Origin: Teichococcus oryzae
GTDB taxonomy: Bacteria; Pseudomonadota; Alphaproteobacteria; Acetobacterales; Acetobacteraceae
Assembly (NCBI RefSeq): GCF_008386565.1
Contig: NZ_VUKA01000005.1
Span: forward strand, 62,001 to 126,000
Reading direction: 5' to 3'
DNA: 64,000 nucleotides
Numbering within the stretch: the first letter of the stretch is position 1; every line of letters begins with the position of its first letter. Below the pieces are notes generated by a model. That model saw only the letters and a program-made list of their open reading frames with translations. It was not told the origin of the DNA and ran no database searches. The position numbers were made by a program, and so were the translations under genes. Shown piece after piece: positions 50,454 to 60,493 of the stretch.

Positions 50454-50848
50454 GAGGCAGGCATCTCCTGATCGCCAGGCTCCAGCCTGGCCGGCGGAAC
50501 GGGACCCGCTGGATGATCAGCTTGTCGCGCGGGCGTGAAACACAACGATCCCGCCCCCCTTGAAACATATCCGCTTCTGGCCCGTTCTCCCGGCAGACTA
50601 CCCCAAACTCGATCCCTCGCGGCGCCGGGCTTCTCACGCCTCCTCTCCTCACGGCACATCCTCCCGGCGCCGCATCTTTTTTCGCCATCGCCTTCGGCCA
50701 GGAACATCAGCCGCCGGGCTGGCTGAATGGCTGTCGCCAGGGCATGGCCTGCCCTTCCCCTTCAGCGTCTTCGATCCGTCATTTTCCTGTCATCGGCACG
50801 TCGCGCTTCGCCGTTAAGCCGCTGCCCGTCGAACAAGGCGGAGCAAAC
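50454..50848. other. Leader region of the PMH/Dpp operon
   Basis: About 395 bases without a supported gene. It contains AT-rich patches (CATCTTTTTTCGCCATC near 50670; GTCATTTTCCTGTCATC near 50777) where a promoter for the operon may lie. Longer plus-strand frames continue into the sulfatase-fold gene but have no SD. Confidence 0.4.
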
Positions 50849-52381
50849 GTGACTCAGCGGCGCAATGTGCTTTTGATCGTGGTGGACCAGTGGCGGGCCG
50901 ATTTCGTGCCCGCGCTCGGCGCCGGTTTTCTCAAGACCCCGAATCTCGACCGGCTGTGCCGGGAGGGCGTGACCTTCCGCAACCATGTCACCACCGCCGT
51001 GCCCTGCGGCCCCGCCCGCGCCAGCCTGCTGACCGGCCTCTACCTGATGAACCACCGGGCGGTGCAGAACACCGTGCCGCTGGATTCCCGGCACATGAAC
51101 CTGGGCAAGGCGCTGCGGGGCATCGGCTACGACCCGGCATTGATCGGCTACACCACCACCACGCCGGACCCGCGCGGCACCACGGAGAAGGATTTCCGCT
51201 TCACCCTGCTGGGTGACCTGATGGAAGGCTTCCGCAGCGTCGGCGCCTTCGAGCCCAGCATGGACGGCTATTTCGGCTGGCTGGCGCAGAAGGGTTTCGA
51301 TCTGCCGGAGAACCGCGAGGATATCTGGCTGCCGGAAGGCGAGGATTCCGTCCCCGGCGCCACGCAGCGCCCCAGCCGCATCCCGGCGGAACTCTCCGAC
51401 ACTGCCTATTTCACCGAGCGTGCTTTGACCTACCTGAAGGGCAAGGGCGACAAGCCCTGGTTCCTGCACCTGGGCTACTGGCGGCCGCACCCGCCCTTCA
51501 TCGCGCCCGCGCCCTTCAACACCATGTACGACCCGGCGGATATGCCGAAGCTGGTGCGCGGGCCCACTTGGCAGGACGAGGCGAAGCAGCACCCGCTGCA
51601 TTCCTTCTACCTCAACGGCATCAGCCAGGGTTCCTTCTTCCACGGTGCCGGCGGCGCGGCCTCGGAACTGGACGAGGCCACCATCGCGCAGATGCGCGCC
51701 ACCTATGCCGGCATGATCTCGGAAGTGGACCAGGCCCTGGGCGAGGTCTTCGCCTATCTGGACGAAACGGACCAGTGGAAGGACACGCTGGTGATCTTCA
51801 CCAGCGACCATGGCGAGCAGCTGGGCGACCACTACCTGCTCGGCAAGATCGGCTATCACGACGAGAGCTTCCGCATTCCGCTGGTGATCAAGGACCCGGA
51901 TGCGCCGCAGGCCGCCGGCCAGATCGAGGACTGCTTCACCGAAAGCGTGGACGTGCTGCCCACCATCCTGGACTGGCTGGGCGGCACGCCGCCGCGCGCC
52001 TGCGACGGCCGCTCCATGCTGCCGGTGGTGCGGGATGGAGTGCCCTCCGATTGGCGGGACCACCTGTTCTACGAATACGATTTCCGCGACGTGCATTACT
52101 CCAAGCCGGAAGGCGTGCTCGGCCTCAACATGGACGACAGCTCGCTCTGCGTCGTGCAAGACAGCAAGTGGAAGTACGTACATTTCGCCGCGCTGCCGCC
52201 GCTGCTCTTCGACCTGGAGGCAGACCCGGCGCAGCTCAACAACCTGGCGGATGACCCGGCGCATGCCGCGACCGTCGCGCATTACGCGCAGCGCGCCCTG
52301 TCCCACCGCATGAAGCATGCCGAGCGCACGCTGACCCATTTCCGCTCCACGCCGCACGGCCTTGAGGAGAGACAGCCATGA
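50849..52381 (+). CDS. Sulfatase-superfamily hydrolase, phosphonate monoester hydrolase (PMH) type
   Basis: 510 residues, GTG 50849 behind GGCGGAG. The alkaline-phosphatase fold has Asp13-Gln14 near the N-terminus (VVDQWRAD), the formylglycine motif CGPARASLLTG with Cys53, the metal ligands of IFTSDHGEQLGDH, and the PMH-specific MNHRAVQNTVPLD and GYTTTTPDPR blocks. PMHs cleave phosphonate monoesters, phosphodiesters and also sulfate esters. No signal peptide, so cytoplasmic. Its stop overlaps the start of the Dpp-type binding protein by 4 bases, so the substrate is likely imported by the same operon. Confidence 0.88.
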   Translation: MTQRRNVLLIVVDQWRADFVPALGAGFLKTPNLDRLCREGVTFRNHVTTAVPCGPARASLLTGLYLMNHRAVQNTVPLDSRHMNLGKALRGIGYDPALIGYTTTTPDPRGTTEKDFRFTLLGDLMEGFRSVGAFEPSMDGYFGWLAQKGFDLPENREDIWLPEGEDSVPGATQRPSRIPAELSDTAYFTERALTYLKGKGDKPWFLHLGYWRPHPPFIAPAPFNTMYDPADMPKLVRGPTWQDEAKQHPLHSFYLNGISQGSFFHGAGGAASELDEATIAQMRATYAGMISEVDQALGEVFAYLDETDQWKDTLVIFTSDHGEQLGDHYLLGKIGYHDESFRIPLVIKDPDAPQAAGQIEDCFTESVDVLPTILDWLGGTPPRACDGRSMLPVVRDGVPSDWRDHLFYEYDFRDVHYSKPEGVLGLNMDDSSLCVVQDSKWKYVHFAALPPLLFDLEADPAQLNNLADDPAHAATVAHYAQRALSHRMKHAERTLTHFRSTPHGLEERQP

Positions 52382-54009
52382 TCGACATTTCCCGTCGCGC
52401 CCTGCTGGGTGCCGGTGCCAGCGCGCTGGTGCTGCCCCGCTTCGCCCTGGCGCAGGCAGACAATCGGCCCACCATCAGCATCGCCGTGCAGAAGATCAGC
52501 AACTCCAACACGCTGGAAGTGCTGCGCGAGCAGTCCAATGTGGGCGAGCGGATCTTCTTCTCCTCCCTCTGGGAAGGGCTGATCGGCCGTGCCTGGCTGG
52601 ATGAGCTGAAGACCGTGCCGCTGCTGGCCACCGAGTGGAAACGCCTGAGCGACAGCGCCATCGAGCTGAAGCTGCGCCCCGGCGTGAAGTTCCACAACGG
52701 CGACGAGATGACGGCCGAGGATATCGCCTTTTCCTTCGGTTCAAGCCGCATGTTCGGCGATACGCCGGCGACGGCGCAGGGCCGCACCATTCCCGTGCGC
52801 GGCGACGGCATCCCGACCCGCGCGGGCCGCGAGCTGCCGCCGGAGATCCCCGCCGTTGCCCGCCGTTCCTGGCCGGCGCTGGAGCGGGTGGAGGTCGTGG
52901 ACAAGTACACGGTCCGCTTCCACAACGCCTCGCCGGACGTGACGCTGGAAGGCCGCCTGGCCCGCTATGGCAGCGAGATCATCAGCCGCCGCGCCTTCGC
53001 CGAGGCCGGGACCTGGTTTGACTGGGCGCGCAAGCCCGTCACCACCGGCCCCTACAAGGTGGTGGAATTCCGTCCGGACCAGCTTCTGGTGCTGGAAGCG
53101 CATGACGAATACTGGGGCGGCCGCCCGCCGCTGAAGCGCATCCGCTTCATCGAGGTGCCGGAGGTGCCGGCGCGCATCAACATGCTGCGCTCGGGCGAGG
53201 TGCAATTCGCCTGCGACATCCCGCCCGACCAGATCGGCGCCATCGAGGGCGACACGAAATACGAGGTGCAGGGCGGCACGATCCTGAACCACCGCATCAG
53301 CGTCTTCAACCAGAGCCACGCGGTGCTGAAGGACCCGCGCGTGCGCCGCGCCATGACCCATGCCCTCGACCGGCAGGCGATCGTGGACAGCCTCTGGGCC
53401 GGCCGCACCGTGGTGCCGAAGGGCCTGCAGTGGGACTACTACGGCGACATGATGGTGCCCGACTGGGCTGCGCCGAAATACGACCCAAAGGAAGCGCAGA
53501 ACCTGCTGAAGGCCGCCGGCTACAAGGGCGACCCAATCCCCTACCGCCTGCTGAACAACTACTACACCAACCAGACGCCGACGGCGCAGGTGCTGGTGGA
53601 GATGTGGAAGGCCGTGGGCCTGAACGTCCAGATCGAGATGAAGGAGAACTGGACCCAGATCCTCGACCGCAATGGCGAGCGTGGCGTCTACGACTGGTCG
53701 GCCAGCGCGCCCTTCAACGATCCTGTCTCCTGCATCGTCAACCAGTTCGGCCCCAATGGGCAGGCGCAGCAGGTCGGGATGTGGAGCAACGAGGAAAGCA
53801 ACCGCATGGCGGTGGTGCTGGAAACCAGCACGGACCATGCCGAGCGCAAGAAGGCCTTTCGCCGCATGCTGGAAATCTGCGAGCGCGAGGACCCGGTGTA
53901 TCAGGTGCTGCACCAGAACGCGACCTTCACCGCCAAGCGGCGCGACATCAAGTGGAAGGCGGCGCCTGCCTTCGCGATGGAGTTCCGCGCCAACAACTGG
54001 GGCGGCTGA
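52378..54009 (+). CDS. ABC transporter substrate-binding protein, family 5
   Basis: 543 residues. Tat signal IDISRRALLGAGASALVLPRFALAQ, then SBP_bac_5 (LWEGLIGRAWL; LKLRPGVKFHNGDEMTAEDIAFSF; LKDPRVRRAMTHALDRQAIV). From a different clade to the three other family-5 proteins in this window. First transport gene after, and translationally coupled to, the PMH-type hydrolase; expected to bind the hydrolase substrate, for example a phosphodiester or phosphonate ester conjugate. Confidence 0.92.
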   Translation: MIDISRRALLGAGASALVLPRFALAQADNRPTISIAVQKISNSNTLEVLREQSNVGERIFFSSLWEGLIGRAWLDELKTVPLLATEWKRLSDSAIELKLRPGVKFHNGDEMTAEDIAFSFGSSRMFGDTPATAQGRTIPVRGDGIPTRAGRELPPEIPAVARRSWPALERVEVVDKYTVRFHNASPDVTLEGRLARYGSEIISRRAFAEAGTWFDWARKPVTTGPYKVVEFRPDQLLVLEAHDEYWGGRPPLKRIRFIEVPEVPARINMLRSGEVQFACDIPPDQIGAIEGDTKYEVQGGTILNHRISVFNQSHAVLKDPRVRRAMTHALDRQAIVDSLWAGRTVVPKGLQWDYYGDMMVPDWAAPKYDPKEAQNLLKAAGYKGDPIPYRLLNNYYTNQTPTAQVLVEMWKAVGLNVQIEMKENWTQILDRNGERGVYDWSASAPFNDPVSCIVNQFGPNGQAQQVGMWSNEESNRMAVVLETSTDHAERKKAFRRMLEICEREDPVYQVLHQNATFTAKRRDIKWKAAPAFAMEFRANNWGG

Positions 54010-54011
54010 GC

Positions 54012-55010
54012 ATGGCCGGCGCCGCGCTGGTCGAGATCCGCGACCTCGCCGTCGCTTTTGACAGGACGCCGGCCTTGCGCGGCGTCTCGCTCTCCATCGG
54101 AAAGGGTGAATCGCTCGGGCTGGTGGGGGAAAGCGGCTGCGGCAAGTCCGTCACCTGGCTGGCGGCGCTGGGGCTGCTGCCGGGCAAGGCGCGCGTCACC
54201 GGCAGCGTGCGGCTGGCGGGGCAGGAGATCCTGCATGCCCCGCCCGCCACGCTGGACCGCGTGCGCGGTGGCCGTGTCGCCATGATCTTCCAGGACCCCG
54301 CCAGCAGCCTGAACCCGGTGCACCGCATCGGCCGCCAGGTCACCGAGGCGCTGCAACTGCATCGCGGCCTCTCCGGCGCCGCGGCGCGGGAGGAAGCGCG
54401 GCGGCTGCTGGACCAGGTCGGCATGCCCGATGCGCGCCGGCGGCTGGATGCCTATCCGCATGAACTCTCGGGCGGGCAGAATCAGCGGGTGATGATCGCC
54501 ATCGCCCTGGCCGGGCAGCCGGAGCTGCTGGTGGCGGATGAACCCACCACGGCGCTGGATGTCACCATCCAGGCGCAGATCCTGACTCTGCTGGCCGAGA
54601 TCCGGCGCGATACCGGCATGGCCCTGGTGCTGATCTCGCACGACCTCGGCGTCATCGCCGAGACCTGCGAGCGGGTCTGCGTCATGTATGCCGGCCGCAT
54701 CGTCGAGGAAACGCGGACGGAGCGGCTCTTTGCTGCGCCATCCCATCCCTATGCCCAGGGCCTGATGGCCGCGCTGCCGCCGATCCATGGGCCGCGCCGG
54801 CCCTTGGCCGCCATCCCCGGCTCCGTGCCCGAGCCCTGGGCCATGCCGCCGGGTTGCGCCTTCGCACCGCGTTGCCCGCGCCATGTCGCCGCCTGCGATG
54901 CCGCGCCGCCGCCGCTGGTGGCGGTCACGCCCGGCCATTGCGCCGCCTGCATCCGCCCCGGCGCGGTTTCCGCCCGCGCGCCCCTCTCGCCGGAACTGCT
55001 GCCCGCATGA
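54012..55010 (+). CDS. ABC transporter ATP-binding protein, DppD-like
   Basis: 332 residues. Walker [10 protein letters not shown]-loop [12 protein letters not shown], signature [15 protein letters not shown], Walker [14 protein letters not shown]-loop ISHDLG, C-terminal cysteine motif [17 protein letters not shown]. Two bases after the binding-protein stop; its stop overlaps the next start by 4 bases. Confidence 0.92.
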   Translation: MAGAALVEIRDLAVAFDRTPALRGVSLSIGKGESLGLVGESGCGKSVTWLAALGLLPGKARVTGSVRLAGQEILHAPPATLDRVRGGRVAMIFQDPASSLNPVHRIGRQVTEALQLHRGLSGAAAREEARRLLDQVGMPDARRRLDAYPHELSGGQNQRVMIAIALAGQPELLVADEPTTALDVTIQAQILTLLAEIRRDTGMALVLISHDLGVIAETCERVCVMYAGRIVEETRTERLFAAPSHPYAQGLMAALPPIHGPRRPLAAIPGSVPEPWAMPPGCAFAPRCPRHVAACDAAPPPLVAVTPGHCAACIRPGAVSARAPLSPELLPA

Positions 55011-55987
55011 CGCCGTTGTTGGAAGCCCGTGAGCTGGTGCGCCGCTATTCCATGCGGCGCGGCATGCTGGGCCGCCCGGTCGAGGTGCGCGCGGTGAATG
55101 GCGTGACGCTGCGGCTGGAAGCCGGCCGCACCCTGGGCCTCGTTGGTGAATCCGGCTGCGGCAAATCCACCACCGGCCGCATGGTGCTGGGCCTGGAAGC
55201 ACCGGACGAAGGCGACGTGCAGTTCGAGGGCGCACCCATGCCGCCCCCCGGCAGCCTGCCCTGGCGCCGCCAGCGCGCGCGGATGCAGATGGTCTACCAG
55301 GACCCGCTGGGCGCGCTGGACCGCCGCCTTCCCATCGGCGTCCAGGTGGCCGAGCCATTGCAGATCCATGGCCTGCCCGCCGATGCCACCCGTGTGCATG
55401 CCCTGCTGCGGCAGGTTGGCCTGCGCCCGGACCAGGCGGAGCGCTACCCGCATGAACTGTCCGGCGGTCAGCGGCAGCGCGCCGTGCTGGCCCGCGCCCT
55501 GGCCACCGACCCCGTGCTGTTGGTCTGCGATGAGCCGATCAGCGCGCTGGATGTCTCCATCCAGGCGCAGGTGATGAACCTGCTGGTGGAGTTGCAGCAG
55601 CAGCGTGGCATCGCGCTCCTGTTCATCTCCCACGACCTGCGCGCGGTGCGGCAGATGAGCCACCGTGTCGCCGTGATGTATCTCGGCCGCATCGTCGAGG
55701 AAGGCGAGCCGGACGCGGTGCTGCACGACCCGGCGCATCCCTATGCCCAGGCGCTGGTTTCCGCCATCCCGGACCCCACGCGGCGCGGCAACCGCATCGT
55801 GCTGCAAGGCGACCCGCCCAACCCCGCCGCGCGGCCTTCCGGCTGCGCCTTCCATCCCCGTTGTCCGCTGGCGGTGTCGCTCTGCGCGCGGCAGGCGCCG
55901 GCGCTGAAGCCGCGTCCCGGCGATGGCCGCTTGGTTGCCTGCCATGTCGCCCAGGGCGAGGCTGCGCCGATGCGAAAGGCTGCCTGA
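55007..55987 (+). CDS. ABC transporter ATP-binding protein, DppF-like
   Basis: 326 residues. Walker [11 protein letters not shown]-loop VYQDPLGALDRRL, signature LSGGQRQRAVLARAL, Walker B LLVCDEPISALD, H-loop ISHDLR, and C-terminal GCAFHPRCPLAVSLC. ATG overlaps the TGA of the previous ATPase gene (ATGA). Works with it as the ATPase pair of the importer. Confidence 0.92.
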   Translation: MTPLLEARELVRRYSMRRGMLGRPVEVRAVNGVTLRLEAGRTLGLVGESGCGKSTTGRMVLGLEAPDEGDVQFEGAPMPPPGSLPWRRQRARMQMVYQDPLGALDRRLPIGVQVAEPLQIHGLPADATRVHALLRQVGLRPDQAERYPHELSGGQRQRAVLARALATDPVLLVCDEPISALDVSIQAQVMNLLVELQQQRGIALLFISHDLRAVRQMSHRVAVMYLGRIVEEGEPDAVLHDPAHPYAQALVSAIPDPTRRGNRIVLQGDPPNPAARPSGCAFHPRCPLAVSLCARQAPALKPRPGDGRLVACHVAQGEAAPMRKAA

Positions 55988-55988
55988 G

Positions 55989-56918
55989 ATGTTGCGTTTC
56001 CTTGGCACCCGTCTGGCGCGCGCGCTGCTGACGCTGGTGCTGGTTGTCACCTTCGCCTTCGTGGTGCTGCGCCTGTCCGGCGACCCGGCGCTGCTGATCA
56101 TGTCCGCCGACGCGCCGCCCGAGGCCATCGCCGCCTTTCGCCGCGCCTGGGGGCTGGATGACCCGCTCTGGGTGCAATACCTGCGTTATTTCGGCGCCAT
56201 CCTGCATGGCGACCTTGGCCAGTCTATGCGCGACGGACGAGGCGCCATCGAGTTGGTGGCCGAGCGTGTGCCCGCCACCCTGGCGCTGACGCTGCCGGCG
56301 CTGCTGATCAAGATCGGCCTTGGCATCCCCGCCGGGGTTTATGCCGCCCTGCACCGCAATTCCTGGATCGACCGTGGCGTGATGTTCCTGGCGGTGGCCG
56401 GCTTCACCGTGCCGTCCTTCGTGCTGGGGCTGCTGCTGGTGCTGCTGTTTGCGGTGCAACTGGGATGGCTGCCTTCCGGCGGGCAGGAAAGCTGGCGGCA
56501 TGCGGTGCTGCCGGTCATCACCCTGGGCATGGGCGGTGCCGCCGTGCTGGCGCGCTTCACCCGCTCCGCCATGCTGGAAGTGCTGGGGCAGCCCTATATG
56601 CGCACGGCGCTGGCCAAGGGCGTGCCCTGGCATGTCGCGGTGCGCCGCCACGCATTGCCCAATGCCGCCATCCCCACCGTCACCATCGTCGGCTTCATGG
56701 TGGGCTCGCTGCTCGCCGGCGCGGTGGTGGTGGAAAGCGTCTTCTCCTGGCCCGGCGTCGGGCGGCTTCTGGTGGTGGCCGTGTCCAACCGGGACCTGGC
56801 GGTGGTGCAATGCATCCTGCTGCTGGTCGCAGCCACCATGGTCACCGCCAACCTGGTGGTGGACCTGCTTTATGGCGTGCTGGACCCGCGCCTTCGCATC
56901 TCGGCGGGAAGGACCTGA
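55989..56918 (+). CDS. ABC transporter permease, DppB-like
   Basis: 309 residues. First segment LARALLTLVLVVTFAFVVLRLSGDPALL and FRRAWGLDDPLWVQYLRYF, typical of DppB. Coupling loop MRTALAKGVPWHVAVRRHALPN. One base after the ATPase gene and one-base overlap (TGATG) with the next permease gene. Confidence 0.92.
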   Translation: MLRFLGTRLARALLTLVLVVTFAFVVLRLSGDPALLIMSADAPPEAIAAFRRAWGLDDPLWVQYLRYFGAILHGDLGQSMRDGRGAIELVAERVPATLALTLPALLIKIGLGIPAGVYAALHRNSWIDRGVMFLAVAGFTVPSFVLGLLLVLLFAVQLGWLPSGGQESWRHAVLPVITLGMGGAAVLARFTRSAMLEVLGQPYMRTALAKGVPWHVAVRRHALPNAAIPTVTIVGFMVGSLLAGAVVVESVFSWPGVGRLLVVAVSNRDLAVVQCILLLVAATMVTANLVVDLLYGVLDPRLRISAGRT

Positions 56919-57793
56919 TGTCGGACACCACCATCGAAACCGCCACGGCCACCGCGCCGGCGCGTCGGCGCGCCGGGATGCCGCTGGCCATCATCCTGGC
57001 GCTGGGCTGGATCGGGCTGGTGCTGTTCGTCGCCCTGGCCGCGGACTGGATCAACCCTTACGCCTTCACCGCCATGGATCTGCGCAACCGCCTGGCGGCG
57101 CCGGTCTTCATGGGCGGCTCCTGGTCCCATCCGTTGGGCACGGACGAGCTCGGGCGGGACGTGCTGAGCCGTCTCATCGTTTCCATCCGCATGTCGCTGC
57201 TGATCGCCTTCGGCGCCACGCTGATCTCGGCGGCGCTGGGCGTGGCGCTGGGCTTCCTGGCGGCGCATTTCCGCGGGCTGGCGGAACAGGCGGTGATGGC
57301 GCTGGTGGATTTCCAGGCCGCCATGCCTTTCCTGATCCTGGCCCTGGCGGTGCTGGCCTTTTTCGGCAATTCGCTGGCGCTGTTCATCTGCCTGCTCGGC
57401 CTCAATGGCTGGGAACGCTATGCCCGCATCGCGCGGGGCCTGGCCATCAGCGCGGGCGCGCAGGGCTATGCGGCGGCGGTGCAGCAGCTCGGCGCCTCGC
57501 CATGGCGGGTCTACGGACGGCATGTGCTGCCCAACATCGCCTCCACCCTGATCGTCTCCATGACGCTGGCCTTCCCGGAAATCATCCTGCTGGAAAGCGG
57601 GCTGTCCTTCCTCGGCCTCGGCGTGCAGCCGCCGGGCACCTCGCTGGGCAACATGGTGGGCTATGGGCGGGAATACCTGACGCGCGCGCCCTGGATCCTG
57701 CTGGCACCTTCGGTCGTCATCGTGCTGACGACGCTGGCCGTTTCCATGCTGGGCGACTGGCTGCGCGACCGGCTGGACCCGACCCTGCGCTGA
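56918..57793 (+). CDS. ABC transporter permease, DppC-like
   Basis: 291 residues. N-terminal tail, first membrane segment (PLAIILALGWIGLVLFVALAA), OppC-type motif LGTDELGRDVLSR, coupling loop YAAAVQQLGASPWRVYGRHVLPN, and last helix ILLAPSVVIVLTTLAVSMLGDWLRDRLDP. Last gene of the PMH-Dpp operon; a hairpin follows 12 bases later. Confidence 0.92.
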   Translation: MSDTTIETATATAPARRRAGMPLAIILALGWIGLVLFVALAADWINPYAFTAMDLRNRLAAPVFMGGSWSHPLGTDELGRDVLSRLIVSIRMSLLIAFGATLISAALGVALGFLAAHFRGLAEQAVMALVDFQAAMPFLILALAVLAFFGNSLALFICLLGLNGWERYARIARGLAISAGAQGYAAAVQQLGASPWRVYGRHVLPNIASTLIVSMTLAFPEIILLESGLSFLGLGVQPPGTSLGNMVGYGREYLTRAPWILLAPSVVIVLTTLAVSMLGDWLRDRLDPTLR

Positions 57794-57805
57794 AGCGGGC
57801 GCGCG

Positions 57806-57829
57806 GGGCCGGGCACCGCCGCCCGGTCC
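57806..57829 (+). terminator. Hairpin at the end of the PMH-Dpp operon
   Basis: GGGCCGGGC-type left arm (57806-57814), six-base loop ACCGCC, right arm GCCCGGTCC (57821-57829): nine pairs including one G-U. No T-run follows. Confidence 0.5.
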
Positions 57830-58334
57830 GGCCCTGCGCCAATGCCCCCCGGGCGGAAGCATCCTCGCCTCGCCGCCTCCACCTTTCTCCTTCCCCGCGC
57901 TTGCTCCGGCGGGCGGAACGGGCGCCGTGCTTGCGGCGGGGCCATGCCGGCCCTCCTTCATGCTTCCCACGGCCCAAGGCGAGTTCCTGGCGGCGGGGCT
58001 CGATGAAAGGCCGCCGGCAGCCTCCCCACGGGCTGGATCGCGACTTCCGGCGGCGGCGGCAAGGCGAACAGGCAGTGCCCGCCGCGCATGCGCGGGAAAT
58101 GCCGCGCCGCATAGCGGCCTGAACTGGGCTGCCGATCTTCACACAGGAAGGCCCGCCAGTCTCGGCCATCGCCGAGGACGGGAGGGAGAGCGCAGGCGCC
58201 CGCGCATCCGGGCTGGGCAGGGCGGGAAAGCGGTCGATCATCCGCCCCATGGCGACGCTTCATCCCGCGCGCCATGGCGGGGCTTCAAGGGCGGCCGGTT
58301 CGCGGACATCCGCCAGCCGGCCGCCCGCGTGGCG
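57830..58334. other. Gap between convergent operons without a supported gene
   Basis: About 505 bases. Minus-strand frames here (for example one containing HFPRMRGGHCLFALPPPPE near 58110-58050) lack an SD and recognisable domain. It may hold gene debris, but nothing can be named. Confidence 0.35.
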
Positions 58335-59174
58335 TCAGGCCACGACAGGCTCCATCGCCGGATAGATGCCCGGCATCAGCCCGAGGTCATGGCATCGCAT
58401 GCCCTCGGGCTCCACCAGCCGGCACTCATGCCGGCCATCCTCATGCAGCAGATGCTCGACATAGCCGACCGGCTTGGCGCCCAGGCGGTGCTGCCAGGCA
58501 TCGCCCACGATAAAGGCCGCCGCCGGCGCCCAGACCTGCCGGAGCCCTTCCGGCGCCCCGCGATCCCGCCATTGATGAACATGGCCTGAGGCGATGAAGG
58601 TCGCCGGATGCCGCGCCAGCGGCTCCAGGATGCGGCGGCGCGGGCGGGGCTGCACCGCCCAGTAGGTGATCTCCGTCTCGGCGATGGTTTCCTCGCAGAG
58701 CGGTTTGTGCAGGAACAGCCCGATGGCGCGGCCGCCGGCCGTGGCCAGCGCCTCCTCCAGGAAGGCGAACTGTTCCTCGTTCTGCGGCAGATCCGTGCCG
58801 GTGATCAGGGTGTTCAGCCCGATCAGCCGCCAGCCTGGAAGATCGCGCCGGAAGCGGTCGGCGCCCATGATGCCGTGCCAGCGCGCCAGCCGCGCGGCAT
58901 CGGCCGGCGTCGGCCCGCCAAGGGCGGGATCATTGCCCACATCGTGGTTGCCCGGAATGGCCAGCCAGTCGAGGCCGAGCGCCTCATGCTTTTCGCGCGC
59001 GAAGGCCAGGTCGTCCCCCGCCAGCTCGCCATGTGCCGAAAGGTCGCCGGTATTGACCACGAGGTCCGGCGCATCGGCGCGCAGATGCGCGGCCAGGGCG
59101 TCGAAATTGGCGGTGAAGCCGGGATGCCGCTCCGAGAGATGGGTGTCGCTGATCTGCGCGATGCGGAACGCCAT
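58335..59174 (-). CDS. Calcineurin-like metallophosphoesterase (GpdQ/CpdA-like)
   Basis: 279 residues. Two-metal motifs: IAQISDTHLSE, VNTGDLSAHGE, IPGNHDVG, GLFLHKPL and ASGHVHQWRD, the layout of class III cyclic-nucleotide or glycerophosphodiester phosphodiesterases. No signal peptide. It is the last gene of the Ugp-type importer operon, 3 bases after the binding-protein gene, so a role in cleaving an imported phosphodiester such as a glycerophosphodiester is the likely reading. Confidence 0.88.
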   Translation of the reverse strand: MAFRIAQISDTHLSERHPGFTANFDALAAHLRADAPDLVVNTGDLSAHGELAGDDLAFAREKHEALGLDWLAIPGNHDVGNDPALGGPTPADAARLARWHGIMGADRFRRDLPGWRLIGLNTLITGTDLPQNEEQFAFLEEALATAGGRAIGLFLHKPLCEETIAETEITYWAVQPRPRRRILEPLARHPATFIASGHVHQWRDRGAPEGLRQVWAPAAAFIVGDAWQHRLGAKPVGYVEHLLHEDGRHECRLVEPEGMRCHDLGLMPGIYPAMEPVVA

Positions 59175-59177
59175 GGA

Positions 59178-60467
59178 TCAGGACTTCCTCGGCAGCAGGC
59201 GGCGCACCTCGGTGGCCATGTCCTTCTGCACCTCCTCCGGCGTCGCGCGGCTTTCGACGATGCGGGCCAGGTTGTCCACCATGGTCTGCGTCACCCGCAC
59301 GCTGTTGCTGCCGGGGAAGGCATACCAGGGGATGGAGATCGGGATCTGCTTCACGGATGGCACGAAGAGCGGGTTCTCGCGGTAGAACTGGCCCAGATAT
59401 TGCGGGTCGTCGATGGCGATCTGGTTGCAAGGCAGGTAGCCGGTGTTCTTCACCATCATCGCCTGCCCCTCGGGGCCGGTGGAGAAGCGCAGGAACTTCC
59501 AGGCGGCCTCCCGCTTCGCCGGGTCCTTGGCGCAGAGCATGCCGGCGGCGCCGCCGGTCGGCAGGCGGCCCTTCTCCGCGTCGATCACCGGCATGCCGGT
59601 GGTGCGCAGCTCGAAATTCTGGCCGACGCCGGAAACCGTGCCGCGCACCAGCGCCGTGGTCTGGAAGATCATGCCGAGCTTGCCGGCGGCAAAGGCCTGC
59701 CGCGCGGCGGCGGCGGTCAGGTTCGGCATTCCGGCCTGCTTCACCATCCGCTCGATCAGCTTCAGCGAGGCGAGGCCCTCCGGCCCGGCGAAGCCGACAT
59801 CGGTCTCGTCCGCGTTCAGCATCCGGCCGCCATGGCCGAACAGCAGGGCGGAGAACATCCAGTCATCGCCGTTCCAGGTGTACCACAACCCGTCCGTGCC
59901 ATCGCCGAGCGTGTCGATCTTGGCGGCCAGGGCCAGCACGCCGTCCCAGTCGCGCGGGAAATTGTCGGGGTCGCCGCCGGCGCGCTTCACCAGGCCGGCG
60001 TTGTAGTAGCAGATCGGGTTGGAGGCGGCGTAGGCGAGGCCGGCCTGGATGCCGCCGAACTGGCCGAGCGCCAGCAGGTTCGGCGAATAGCCCGCCTTGA
60101 CCGGCTCCCCTTCCGTGCGCAGCAGCGGCGCGAGGTCCTGCGCGATGCCGCGCTCGGCGAAGATCCGCAGGCGGTTGAAGCCCTGGTAGGACAGGTCCGG
60201 CAACTGGTTGGTCGCCGCCTGGCGCAGGATGAGCTGCGCGCCTTCCTCGTAGTTCGGGGTGGTGACGGTGTTGACCTTGATCGACGGCTCGCGCTTCGCG
60301 AATTCCGCCAGGATGGCGTCGTAGCTGTCCTTGTAGATGAAGGGCTGCGCGTAATGGACGGTGATGGTGGTGCCGGCCTGGGCGCGCGCGATGGCAGGCA
60401 TGGCGAGGCCGACGGGTAGCGCCCAGGCAACACGGATCGCGGCGCGGCGGGAGATGGTGGTGTCCAT
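59178..60467 (-). CDS. ABC transporter substrate-binding protein, family 1 (UgpB/MalE type)
   Basis: 429 residues. Tat-like signal SRRAAIRVAWALPVGLAMPAIARAQ. Family-1 fold with ITVHYAQPFIYKDSYDAILAEFAKREP, LPDLSYQGFNRL and WYTWNGDDWMFSALLFGHGG. The pattern suits sugar or glycerol-3-phosphate binders; in this operon the phosphoesterase favours glycerophospho-compounds. Confidence 0.9.
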   Translation of the reverse strand: MDTTISRRAAIRVAWALPVGLAMPAIARAQAGTTITVHYAQPFIYKDSYDAILAEFAKREPSIKVNTVTTPNYEEGAQLILRQAATNQLPDLSYQGFNRLRIFAERGIAQDLAPLLRTEGEPVKAGYSPNLLALGQFGGIQAGLAYAASNPICYYNAGLVKRAGGDPDNFPRDWDGVLALAAKIDTLGDGTDGLWYTWNGDDWMFSALLFGHGGRMLNADETDVGFAGPEGLASLKLIERMVKQAGMPNLTAAAARQAFAAGKLGMIFQTTALVRGTVSGVGQNFELRTTGMPVIDAEKGRLPTGGAAGMLCAKDPAKREAAWKFLRFSTGPEGQAMMVKNTGYLPCNQIAIDDPQYLGQFYRENPLFVPSVKQIPISIPWYAFPGSNSVRVTQTMVDNLARIVESRATPEEVQKDMATEVRRLLPRKS

Positions 60468-60493
60468 GGGTGGAATCTCCGGGAAGAAGCGTT

